A stretch of DNA of 33,872 bases from an uncultured Halieaceae bacterium (GTDB lineage: Bacteria; Pseudomonadota; Gammaproteobacteria; Pseudomonadales; Halieaceae): positions 1-33,872 of the forward strand of contig CAJWWA010000007.1 of assembly GCA_913048495.1 (NCBI GenBank), given 5' to 3'. Below, piece after piece: positions 26,199 to 33,872 of the stretch. Every line of letters starts with the position of its first letter. Position 1 is the stretch's first letter. Made by a program: the position numbers and the translations under genes. The notes beneath the pieces are model-generated. The model had not been told where the DNA came from, searched no databases, and saw only the letters and a list, made by a program, of their open reading frames with translations.

Positions 26199-28009
26199 GC
26201 GGGCTGCCTACACTGCCCGATATTCCAAAGCTTGAAGCCGGCTACCGGAAAGGGTGCTTTACGCCGCGGCAGGTCATTGCGGATGCGCTTGCCAGGGCGG
26301 CCCGCTTTGAGGACAGGAATATTTTCACCTTCCGCCCCGAAATAGACGCCCTGATGCCCTGGCTGTCGAGGCTGGAGGATGCTGAGCCCGAGTCCCTGCC
26401 CCTCTTCGGCATTCCGTTCCTGGTGAAGGACAACATCGATGTGGCCGGCATGCCGACCACCGCGGCCTGCGTACCTTTCGCCTACACCCCGGACCGCAGC
26501 GCGTTCGTCGTCCAGCGCCTTGTGGACGCAGGTGCGATTCCAATCGGCAAGACCAACATGGATCAATTCGCTACCGGGCTGGTGGGCACGAGATCGCCCC
26601 AGTGGGGCGTATGCCGCAACGCCCTGGATCCCGGGTGGATTGCCGGCGGCTCCAGTGCGGGCTCAGCGGTGGGTGTGGCGCTCGGCCTCGCCAGCTTCTC
26701 GCTTGGCACAGACACGGCGGGGTCAGGGCGCGTGCCCGCCATGTTGAACAACGTCGTTGGCCTCAAGCCCAGCCGGGGCCTGCTTTCCATGAGCGGCATC
26801 GTGCCCGCCTGCCGCTCGCTGGACTGTCCCAGCGTGTTCGCACTTACTGCAGCCGATGCCAGGCGGGTTTTCGAGGTGGCCGTAGACCGTGATCGGGAAG
26901 ACCCCTGGTCTCGCGAAAATCCCTTTTCCAACTCGGTCCGAGCCGCGGGTTTGCCGACGGGCACCCTTCGGCTGGGCGTACCGATCGAATCACAGCTTGA
27001 ATTCTTCGGCGACACTGGCAATGCGGGCTGCTATGCCGCCGCGGTGGAGGCATGGATTGAACTCGGTGCGGAGACGGAGGAGGTCGATATCGCGCCACTG
27101 CTTGCAGCGGCCCGCCTGCTCTACGATGGTCCCTGGGTTGCGGAACGGTATCTCGCGGTTGAGGACGTTTTCGAGCAGCTCGGTGATGCTATGGACCCCG
27201 CCGTGCGCGCTATCCTCGAGCCGTCGCCCGATTTGCGCACCGTGGATGCCTGGCGCGCAGCTTATGCCCTGCAGCGCTGCCGTGTTGCCGCCGAGCGGCT
27301 CTTCGACGGCATAGACGCGCTGCTGTTGCCCACCGCACCGACCAGCTACCGCATTGAGGAGGTGCTGGCGGAGCCGCTTGCCCTGAATACCCGTATGGGT
27401 TTCTACACCAATTTCATGAATCTGCTGGATCTTTGCGGTGTAGCGGTACCGGCGGGTATGAATACTGCCGGCCGGCCCTTTGGTGTCACGCTCGCAGCCC
27501 CGGCCATGCGCGACCAGGCGCTGCTGGGTCTTGCTGAATGGTGGCAGGCCAGCCAGGGGCTGCCCGCAGGTGCGACCGGGCAGGTTCCTGCGCTTGTTAC
27601 ACCATCGCCTTCCCGGTATTCCGCCCGCGTCGATGTCGCCGTGTGCGGCGCTCATCTGGACGGTCTTCCCCTGAACTGGCAGTTGGTCGAGCGGGGCGGG
27701 AAGCTCGTTGAAAAGACCCTGACGATGAGCTGCTACCGGCTCTATGCCCTGCCCGGCGGACCTCCCCTGCGGCCGGGGCTGCTGCGCGACGAAAATGCCG
27801 GCACCGCTATCGAGGTCGAAGTCTGGTCTCTGCCAGCCACTGAATTCGGCAGCTTCGTGGCAGCGATTCCGCGACCGCTGGGCATCGGTCAGGTCGAGCT
27901 GGAGTCCGGGTGCTGGGTCAGTGGTTTCCTGTGCGAGCCAGCGGGGCTGGAGGGAGCCACGGATATCAGCTCCCTGGGCTCATGGCGAGCCTATCTGGCG
28001 ATGCAGTAA
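26195..28009 (+). CDS. atzF: Allophanate hydrolase
   Basis: Amidase signature GGSSAGSAVGVALGLASFSLGTDTAGSGRVPAMLNN plus C-terminal allophanate hydrolase domain; ATGA overlap with carboxylase. Confidence 0.95.
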   Translation: MSGLPTLPDIPKLEAGYRKGCFTPRQVIADALARAARFEDRNIFTFRPEIDALMPWLSRLEDAEPESLPLFGIPFLVKDNIDVAGMPTTAACVPFAYTPDRSAFVVQRLVDAGAIPIGKTNMDQFATGLVGTRSPQWGVCRNALDPGWIAGGSSAGSAVGVALGLASFSLGTDTAGSGRVPAMLNNVVGLKPSRGLLSMSGIVPACRSLDCPSVFALTAADARRVFEVAVDRDREDPWSRENPFSNSVRAAGLPTGTLRLGVPIESQLEFFGDTGNAGCYAAAVEAWIELGAETEEVDIAPLLAAARLLYDGPWVAERYLAVEDVFEQLGDAMDPAVRAILEPSPDLRTVDAWRAAYALQRCRVAAERLFDGIDALLLPTAPTSYRIEEVLAEPLALNTRMGFYTNFMNLLDLCGVAVPAGMNTAGRPFGVTLAAPAMRDQALLGLAEWWQASQGLPAGATGQVPALVTPSPSRYSARVDVAVCGAHLDGLPLNWQLVERGGKLVEKTLTMSCYRLYALPGGPPLRPGLLRDENAGTAIEVEVWSLPATEFGSFVAAIPRPLGIGQVELESGCWVSGFLCEPAGLEGATDISSLGSWRAYLAMQ

Positions 28010-28145
28010 ATCCGGCACAGGCTGCAGGGGATTCTGCGAGCGTCCTACCCGTTAACTCGACCAGATCCCGACGGGGTCGCCCGGGCCGCGCGGACTTTGC
28101 TGGTGATAAACCGCCCTGTGTGCTTCGAGGGCGCTGTCGGTGGAG

Positions 28146-28781
28146 TCAATCGAGATACCGGGCGAGATAGGCTTCCTGCATGGCGTACAGTTCTTCCAGA
28201 TAACGCTGTGCTTCATTGCCCCGGAGCTGGAAGAAAGTGTCGCCACCTGCATTCAGCGCGCTGACAGCAGCGTGCGCGACTGCCTGCAGCTGCGCTCTTG
28301 AATGCCGGCAGCCGCGCGCGACCAGCGCGCTGCTGAAGCGCGCACACATTTCTTCGAAAATCGACTGGTGTAAGTCCCTCAGTTCCGGAGTGGCGTTGAT
28401 CGCCTGCAGTACGCTCACGCTGCCTGGTACTTTATTCGCCTTGCGCATCCAGTTGTCGATGGTTCTGCGCAGCACCGGTCGCCAGTCGACGCTGCGGTCT
28501 GCCAGGGCAGCATAGAAGGGCTCGTTCCAGCTGTTCCACTGTACCGCCAACTGCTCGGTCAGCGCCGCAATGACTGCGTACTTGTTGGGGAAGTAACGGT
28601 AGACAGTGCGCACCCGCAGCCCGGCCTGCTCGGCCAGCAGGTTGGTGTTGAAGCCGTCAATGCCGGTCTCGTCGAGCAGCTGCGCAGCGGTCTCGATGAT
28701 CAGGTGCCAGGTTTCCCGGGCACGGGCCTGCACGGGTTCGGCCCGGCGTTGGAGAGCTTTGGAGGGCTTCGCGTTGGCCAT
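28146..28781 (-). CDS. TetR-family transcriptional regulator
   Basis: IIETAAQLLDETGIDGFNTNLLAEQAGLRVRTVYRYFPNKYAVIAALTEQ; ATG at 28781. Confidence 0.95.
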   Translation of the reverse strand: MANAKPSKALQRRAEPVQARARETWHLIIETAAQLLDETGIDGFNTNLLAEQAGLRVRTVYRYFPNKYAVIAALTEQLAVQWNSWNEPFYAALADRSVDWRPVLRRTIDNWMRKANKVPGSVSVLQAINATPELRDLHQSIFEEMCARFSSALVARGCRHSRAQLQAVAHAAVSALNAGGDTFFQLRGNEAQRYLEELYAMQEAYLARYLD

Positions 28782-28796
28782 GGTCGGGTAGTGTAC

Positions 28797-28850
28797 TTGA
28801 CGTCGAGTCAATAAGGGAGTAAATACTTCCCTTAAAGGTAGTAAATACTT
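28797..28850. promoter_or_regulatory. Probable TetR operator region in the divergent intergenic
   Basis: TTGAC-N5-GTCAA (28797-28811); TAAGGGA-N9-TCCCTTA perfect arms (28812-28834); AGTAAATACTT direct repeat at 28818 and 28840. Confidence 0.6.
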
Positions 28851-28877
28851 AACTTTTGCCTGCTGCGAGGATACTTC

Positions 28878-29963
28878 ATGGCGCACATTTCACCCGACAC
28901 CGCTTCTCGCCTGAAGCCTGATCTGCTGCCTGTCGTCCATACGCTCTATACCCAGATGTGCAACCTGCAGCCGGGGGAGAAAGTGCTGGTGATCAGCGAT
29001 GCCCGCACACCTTTCGAGCTGGTAGCAGCCTTCCAGGGAATGGCCATGACGCTGGGCGCAGAAGCCGTCGTCATCGAGGCCTCGATTCCCTACGGCGGGC
29101 CCACCTACCAGCCGGGCGCTTCCTGGTCTTCAATGGTGGCAGCAGCGGCGCTGGAGGCGAACCTGATCATCGACCTTGCCGTGGGCTACGCGGAGTTTAT
29201 CTCCGCTGCCATGGACCGCGGTGCTCGGGTGCTGATGCCGGGCGACGGGATCGGTGGTCCCTACCTTGATGACATGCTGATCCGCAACATCCGTGACGTT
29301 GATATCCACGCGCTCCGACGCAGCGCCGGGCGCATCGCGCAAAGGTTTACCGAAGCATCGAAGATCAGCCTCATAACGGGCGGTTCGGACCTGTTGGAAA
29401 TCGATATTTCCGGCCTGCGGGGCGAGCCGGTAGACGGCTTCCTCTGGGACCCTGACAAGGGAGAGTTCAAGAGCAACTACGAGATCATGCCGCCCGCCCA
29501 GCCGGGGGTCATGATTCCGAAAGGCCGCGCCAACGGAACCGTCTGCGTAGAGGGCGTGGTGCTGTGGCACCAGGTTTACCATGAGTGCCCCCGTGAGGAC
29601 CTGCGGCTGACCTTCGAGAACAGCCGGCTTGTGGACCTGCAGGGTGACCGCAACCTGGCCAATCGAGTGCGCCGCTGGCTGGAGACGCTTGGCGACGACG
29701 GTGCCTGGGAAGGCCCGAATCACTTCAATATCGGCATCAACCCCAATGCGATGCTCAGCCAGAACCAGGAATGGGAGCGAATCTACGGTTCCGTTACCTG
29801 TGGTATGGGTGACATGAGCACTGCCGGAAAACTGCTCTCGGCCGGTTCAAGCATGGAGTATGCGGCCTCCAGCGTGCATTGGGACTGGACTATTCTGCAG
29901 CCGGAAATCCTTCTCGACGATGAAGTGCTGGTTCGTGGCGGTGTCGTCCACGACGCAGAGTGA
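28878..29963 (+). CDS. M29 aminopeptidase/NicX-like metalloprotein, copy 2
   Basis: LYTQMCNLQPGEKVLVISDARTPFELVAAFQGMAMTLGAEAVV...HFNIGINPNAML...VHWDWTILQPEILLDDEVLVRGG; collinear with 13354..14433. Confidence 0.82.
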   Translation: MAHISPDTASRLKPDLLPVVHTLYTQMCNLQPGEKVLVISDARTPFELVAAFQGMAMTLGAEAVVIEASIPYGGPTYQPGASWSSMVAAAALEANLIIDLAVGYAEFISAAMDRGARVLMPGDGIGGPYLDDMLIRNIRDVDIHALRRSAGRIAQRFTEASKISLITGGSDLLEIDISGLRGEPVDGFLWDPDKGEFKSNYEIMPPAQPGVMIPKGRANGTVCVEGVVLWHQVYHECPREDLRLTFENSRLVDLQGDRNLANRVRRWLETLGDDGAWEGPNHFNIGINPNAMLSQNQEWERIYGSVTCGMGDMSTAGKLLSAGSSMEYAASSVHWDWTILQPEILLDDEVLVRGGVVHDAE

Positions 29964-30062
29964 TATTTACGGAAGCCCCGCCTCGCAATCTCGCCGCGTT
30001 TGTGCGCGGGATTCCGGCAGAATTGCGTACGAGAGGGAGTCGAAGAGGGCTGCCCTCCAGGC

Positions 30063-30590
30063 TCAGGTCGATTCCTTTCCTGCTGGGTCGACCAGGACGT
30101 CGTAAGCACAATGAGCACCGAAATCGCCAAGATTGATGGTGCCGGTTGCCACGGCTCCCATTGATTCCACGAGCGCTCGAGCGTGCCTGTTTTCCGGTGC
30201 GATATAGCACACGACACGGCCTATTTCAGGAAAACAGCAAGCGTGCTCCAGCACCGCTTCCAGTGCTTCCGGCGGGTATCCTTTCTCGTAGGCATCTTCT
30301 GTGAACCAGAAGGCCAGTTCGGTAGCGTCCCAGTCCCAGGGCTGCCAATAGCCCGCGCAACCGATGAGACCATGATCAGATGAGCACTCTACAGCCCAGA
30401 CACCGAATCCCCGGAGCTCCCAGTGCCCGATCATGCTGGCCAGGTGTCGCCAGGCCTGCGCCTCGTTCAGCTTCCCCCCGTAGTGTTTAGCGGTTGCTTC
30501 CTGGCAGAGGAAGCTGGAGTAGAAATCGAAGTCGCCTCGGCACCACTGGCGTAGCCGCACACTTTCGCCCTCGATCTGTAAAGGCCTCAT
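30063..30590 (-). CDS. GNAT-family N-acetyltransferase (RimJ/RimL-like)
   Basis: VRLRQWCRGDFDFYSSFLCQE...GLIGCAGYWQPWDWDATELAFWFTEDAYEKGYPPEALEAVLEHA; ATG at 30590. Confidence 0.88.
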   Translation of the reverse strand: MRPLQIEGESVRLRQWCRGDFDFYSSFLCQEATAKHYGGKLNEAQAWRHLASMIGHWELRGFGVWAVECSSDHGLIGCAGYWQPWDWDATELAFWFTEDAYEKGYPPEALEAVLEHACCFPEIGRVVCYIAPENRHARALVESMGAVATGTINLGDFGAHCAYDVLVDPAGKEST

Positions 30591-30604
30591 ACTCGAGCGA
30601 GCCA

Positions 30605-30946
30605 CTATCGCACCAGCAGCCAGCTGGCGCTGGCGATGGTGAGCACCGTGGCGCTGCCGTAGCAAAGCAGTGCGACCAGGCCGTGGGGCAGGGGGACGTG
30701 CAGTTCCTGCAGGCCGTGATGCAGCCGGTGCACCGTGTGGTAAAGCGGCAGCGCGATCACCGCGAGGAGAAAAAGCTTGCCCAGCGGGTGCGCGATGAAC
30801 GCATCCACGGCGTGCCAGGTTGCGACCGGCTCGCCGAAGGGGAGCAGGAACCCGGTGGTGAACACCAGTCCCGGCCCGATGAGCGCGAGCAGCATGCCGC
30901 CGGCGCCGAAGAGGCTCCAGGCGATGGGTTCGTTGGAGCGCTTCAC
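30605..30946 (-). CDS. frdD: Fumarate reductase subunit D
   Basis: MKRSNEPIAWSLFGAGGMLLALIGPGL...HTVHRLHHGLQELHVP; operon position. Confidence 0.93.
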   Translation of the reverse strand: MKRSNEPIAWSLFGAGGMLLALIGPGLVFTTGFLLPFGEPVATWHAVDAFIAHPLGKLFLLAVIALPLYHTVHRLHHGLQELHVPLPHGLVALLCYGSATVLTIASASWLLVR

Positions 30947-31341
30947 GAGCCTGCCCCCCCGAGGGGCCAGCTGGCGAGGGCCGCGCCGACGATGACCGCG
31001 GACCCGATCAGCGCCGCGACCTGGTGCCCGCGCTTGATCGTGGGCCCGCTGATGCCCGGTACCACCAGCAGCTTGGGCACGAGCTCGATCCAGGTGATCG
31101 CGTGCAGAACGCAGGCGGCCGCGGCGAGCGCGTGGAACGCGAGCCAGCCGGGCGACTGCATCGCTTCCAGCCAGCGGGTGAAGGCGAGCTGCCCCTGCGT
31201 GTAGCGATAGAGGCCGCTAACCAGCACCAGGGCGTAGACAAACAGCGGCAGGGCCGTCGCCTCCCGCAGCAGGTAGCGGCGGTAGGCCGGGTTGTGCTGC
31301 CACCAGTTCCAGCGCTGGGCCGGCCGCCAGGGTCTACGCAT
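30943..31341 (-). CDS. frdC: Fumarate reductase subunit C
   Basis: WWQHNPAYRRYLLREATALPLFVYALVLVSGLY; operon position. Confidence 0.93.
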   Translation of the reverse strand: MRRPWRPAQRWNWWQHNPAYRRYLLREATALPLFVYALVLVSGLYRYTQGQLAFTRWLEAMQSPGWLAFHALAAAACVLHAITWIELVPKLLVVPGISGPTIKRGHQVAALIGSAVIVGAALASWPLGGAGS

Positions 31342-32089
31342 CGCGCTTGCCTCCCGCCAGTCGAAGCAGGTTCAGCCCGTAGTTGATGGTGGAGGCCACC
31401 TTGCCCCGGTTTACCGCCGCGGCCGGGTCCACGTCCTTGGGGCAGACTTCCGAGCAGTAGCCGACGAAGGTGCAGCGCCAGACGCCCTCGTCCGCGTTGA
31501 GGAAGGGCATGCGCTCGGCACTGCCCTCGTCGCGGGAGTCGAGGTTGTAGCGCAGCGCCAGGGTCAGCGCCGCCGGCCCCAGGAAGCTGTCGTCGCGACC
31601 GAACTGCGGGCAGGCGGCGTAGCAGAGGCCGCAGTTGATGCACTGGCTGAACTGCTGGTAGCGCTCGAGCTCCGCCGGTGTCTGCCGGTATTCGCCCTCC
31701 GCGACCGGGCGCTCGGCCTCGTGGAACATCCACGGCTTCACCGTTTCCAGGTGCCCCATGAAGCCCTCGAGGTCGACGACGAGGTCGCGCTCCACCGGGA
31801 AGTGATCCAGGGCCCGCAGGTGCAGTTCGCCGCGGCCCGCGAACTCGCGCAGGAAGGTCTTGCAGCCGAGCCGGGGCTCGCCGTCGATCATGACGCCGCA
31901 GCTGCCGCAGATGGCCATGCGGCAGGACCAGCGGTAGGACAGCGTCGGATCCAGCTCGTCCTTGATGTAGTTGAGTGCCTCGAGGACCGACAGGTCCGCG
32001 CTCAGCGGTACGTCGTAGCGCTGCTCCGTCGGCGCGTCGTCTTCGCCGGGCCGGTAGCGCGCCACGTAGATGGCGATGCTGTCGCTCAT
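31334..32089 (-). CDS. frdB: Fumarate reductase iron-sulfur subunit
   Basis: CRMAICGSCGVMIDGEPRLGCKTFL, CINCGLCYAACP, CSEVCPKDVDP. Confidence 0.97.
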   Translation of the reverse strand: MSDSIAIYVARYRPGEDDAPTEQRYDVPLSADLSVLEALNYIKDELDPTLSYRWSCRMAICGSCGVMIDGEPRLGCKTFLREFAGRGELHLRALDHFPVERDLVVDLEGFMGHLETVKPWMFHEAERPVAEGEYRQTPAELERYQQFSQCINCGLCYAACPQFGRDDSFLGPAALTLALRYNLDSRDEGSAERMPFLNADEGVWRCTFVGYCSEVCPKDVDPAAAVNRGKVASTINYGLNLLRLAGGKRDA

Positions 32090-33872
32090 TGCGCCGCCTC
32101 CTTCGCGCGCGCGGCGCCGCCGTAGAGGCGTTCGCCGGGCTCCGATCGGGTGATGTTCACGTCCTGCCAGTCGACGGTCGGTGCGGCCGCGCCGCCATGG
32201 TGGGCGAGGCTGTGCTTGAGGAAGCCGGCGTCGTCACGGGCCGGATAGTCCTCGGGGCGCTGGTGGCTGCCGCGGGACTCGCGGCGGGCCAGCGCCGCCG
32301 CGGTCATCGCCTCGGCGACATCGAGCAGGAAGCCGAGCTCGATCGCCGAGAGCCACTCGGTGTTGAACGCCACGCTGTCGTCCTCGAGGTGCAGCCGGCC
32401 GTAGCGCTCGCGGAGGTCGCGGAGCGTCGCAGCGGTCTTCTCCATCGCTGCGGGCATGCGCTGGATGCCGACACCCGCCTCCATGGCCTCGGCCATGGCG
32501 TTGCGCAGGTCCGCGAGCCGCTCAGTGCCGCGGCGGGCGCGCAGCGCATCCCAGCGGGCCGCGTTGTCGCGGGCCTGCGCGAGCAGGTCCGTCTCGGGCG
32601 GCGTGTTGCCGCTGCGCGCCACCGCTGCGGCCTCCTCGCCGGCCACGCGGCCGAACACGGACAGCTCCGCCAGGGAGTTCGAGCCCAGCCGGTTGGCGCC
32701 GTGGAGCCCGACGCTCGCGCATTCGCCGGCAGCAAACAGGCCGGGCAGGGTGGTGGCGGTGCGCCCGTCGGTCTGGATGCCGCCCATGGTGTAGTGGGCC
32801 GTCGGGCGCACCGGGATCGGCTCGTGCACCGGGTCGACGTCGATGTAGGTGCGGGCGAGCTCCCGGATGAAGGGCAGGCGCTCGTTGATGCGCGCCTCAC
32901 CCAGGTGGCGCAGGTCGAGGTTCACCGCCTCGCCGCGCGGCGAGCTGAGCGTGCGCCCGGCCTGGGACTCGTGCCAGAAGGCCTGGCTCACCTTGTCCCG
33001 GGGCCCGAGTTCCATGGTCTTGTTCTGCGGGGCGCCGAGCGGGGTCTCCGGGCCGAGGCCGTAGTCCTGCAGGTAGCGATAGCCCTCGCTGTTGGTCAGC
33101 ACGCCGCCCTCGCCGCGGGCCGCCTCGGTGATCAGGATGCCGGAGCCCGGCAGCCCGGTGGGGTGGTACTGCACGAACTCCATGTCGCGCAGGGGCACAC
33201 CCTGGCGGTATGCCATGGCCATGCCGTCGCCGGTGACGATGCCGCCGTTGGTGTTGTAGCGGTAGACCCGGGCCGCACCGCCGGTGGCGATGATGACCGC
33301 CGGCGCGAGGAGCGCGACGGTTTCGCCGCTCGCCATGTGGATGCCCTGCACGCCGCCGCAGCGCTCGTCGGCGACCAGCAGATCCGTGCAGAACAGCTCG
33401 TCGAAGCGGCGGATGGACGGGAACTTGAGCGAAGCCTGGAACAGCGTGTGCAGGATGTGGAAGCCGGTCTTGTCGGCGGCGAACCAGGTGCGCTCGATCT
33501 TCATGCCGCCGAAGGCGCGGACATTGACCCGGCCGTCGGGCTTGCGGCTCCAGGGGCAGCCCCAGTGCTCGAGGCGCAGGTTCTCCTCCGTGGCGTGGCG
33601 CACGAAGTACTCGACCACGTCCTGGTCGCAGAGCCAGTCGCCGCCGGACACGGTGTCGTCGAAGTGGTGGTCGATGGAGTCGTGGTCCTGCACCACGCCG
33701 GCACAGCCGCCCTCCGCCGCCACCGTGTGGCTGCGCATCGGGTAGACCTTCGAGACCAGCGCGATGTCGAGGGACGGGTCTGCCTCGGCGGCGGCGATGG
33801 CCGCCCAGAGCACGCGCTCGACGCGGAGCACAGCGAGCTGGAGCGGCATGCCGAGGAAGTCCTCGCGCGGGG
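32086..33872 (-). CDS. frdA: Fumarate reductase flavoprotein subunit, 5' end at or beyond the window edge
   Basis: ALVSKVYPMRSHTVAAEGG, WGCPWSRKPDGRVNVRAFGGMKIERTWFAADKTGFH, YNTNGGIVTGDGMAMAYRQGVPLRDMEFVQYHPTGLPGSGIL. Confidence 0.95.
   Translation of the reverse strand, partial: PREDFLGMPLQLAVLRVERVLWAAIAAAEADPSLDIALVSKVYPMRSHTVAAEGGCAGVVQDHDSIDHHFDDTVSGGDWLCDQDVVEYFVRHATEENLRLEHWGCPWSRKPDGRVNVRAFGGMKIERTWFAADKTGFHILHTLFQASLKFPSIRRFDELFCTDLLVADERCGGVQGIHMASGETVALLAPAVIIATGGAARVYRYNTNGGIVTGDGMAMAYRQGVPLRDMEFVQYHPTGLPGSGILITEAARGEGGVLTNSEGYRYLQDYGLGPETPLGAPQNKTMELGPRDKVSQAFWHESQAGRTLSSPRGEAVNLDLRHLGEARINERLPFIRELARTYIDVDPVHEPIPVRPTAHYTMGGIQTDGRTATTLPGLFAAGECASVGLHGANRLGSNSLAELSVFGRVAGEEAAAVARSGNTPPETDLLAQARDNAARWDALRARRGTERLADLRNAMAEAMEAGVGIQRMPAAMEKTAATLRDLRERYGRLHLEDDSVAFNTEWLSAIELGFLLDVAEAMTAAALARRESRGSHQRPEDYPARDDAGFLKHSLAHHGGAAAPTVDWQDVNITRSEPGERLYGGAARAKEAAQ

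Noticed and set aside
28064-28078. GATCCC-GAC-GGGGTC hairpin between allophanate hydrolase and tetR as a terminator
   Set aside because: Contains a wobble/mismatch, competes with CGACC..GGTCG pairing and has no T tract; too weak to list
1-33872. CRISPR arrays, tRNA/rRNA genes, transposases or integrases
   Set aside because: No repeat-spacer pattern, RNA gene signature or mobile-element protein was recognised on either strand

Overview
GC-rich gammaproteobacterial-type chromosome segment. Two housekeeping flanks enclose an accessory catabolic island at about 9.2-30.0 kb. Left flank, mostly minus strand: an unannotated GTG-started partial ORF, fumC, a small two-TM ion-channel protein, a DUF2955/HlyD/NodT-type tripartite efflux operon, a PerM/AI-2E family protein, a plus-strand FKBP isomerase and a fatty acid desaturase. 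Right flank: a GNAT acetyltransferase and frdDCBA (FrdA runs off the window). The island encodes an EthD-like protein, an unknown secreted protein, two paralogous MFS transporters, an amidohydrolase of the 'KIMASGG' dipeptidase-like group, two paralogous M29/NicX-like metalloproteins, a TonB-dependent receptor with a TPR-sulfotransferase, a LysR regulator, two DUF1989 proteins, a urea/guanidine carboxylase, an allophanate hydrolase and a TetR regulator. The DUF1989 pair with carboxylase and hydrolase fits the carboxyguanidine deiminase (CgdAB) guanidine pathway better than plain urea use. The most interesting new signal is an ungapped 25-nt motif (ATGYSGGSTTGARNAAAAANKRATK) found by eye upstream of three separate island transcription units: the amidohydrolase operon, the TonB receptor operon and the DUF1989 operon. 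This suggests one regulon that takes up a guanidino, ureido or peptide-like compound and degrades it to NH3 and CO2. No ykkC-type guanidine riboswitch was recognised. All assignments are by eye; no searches were run.
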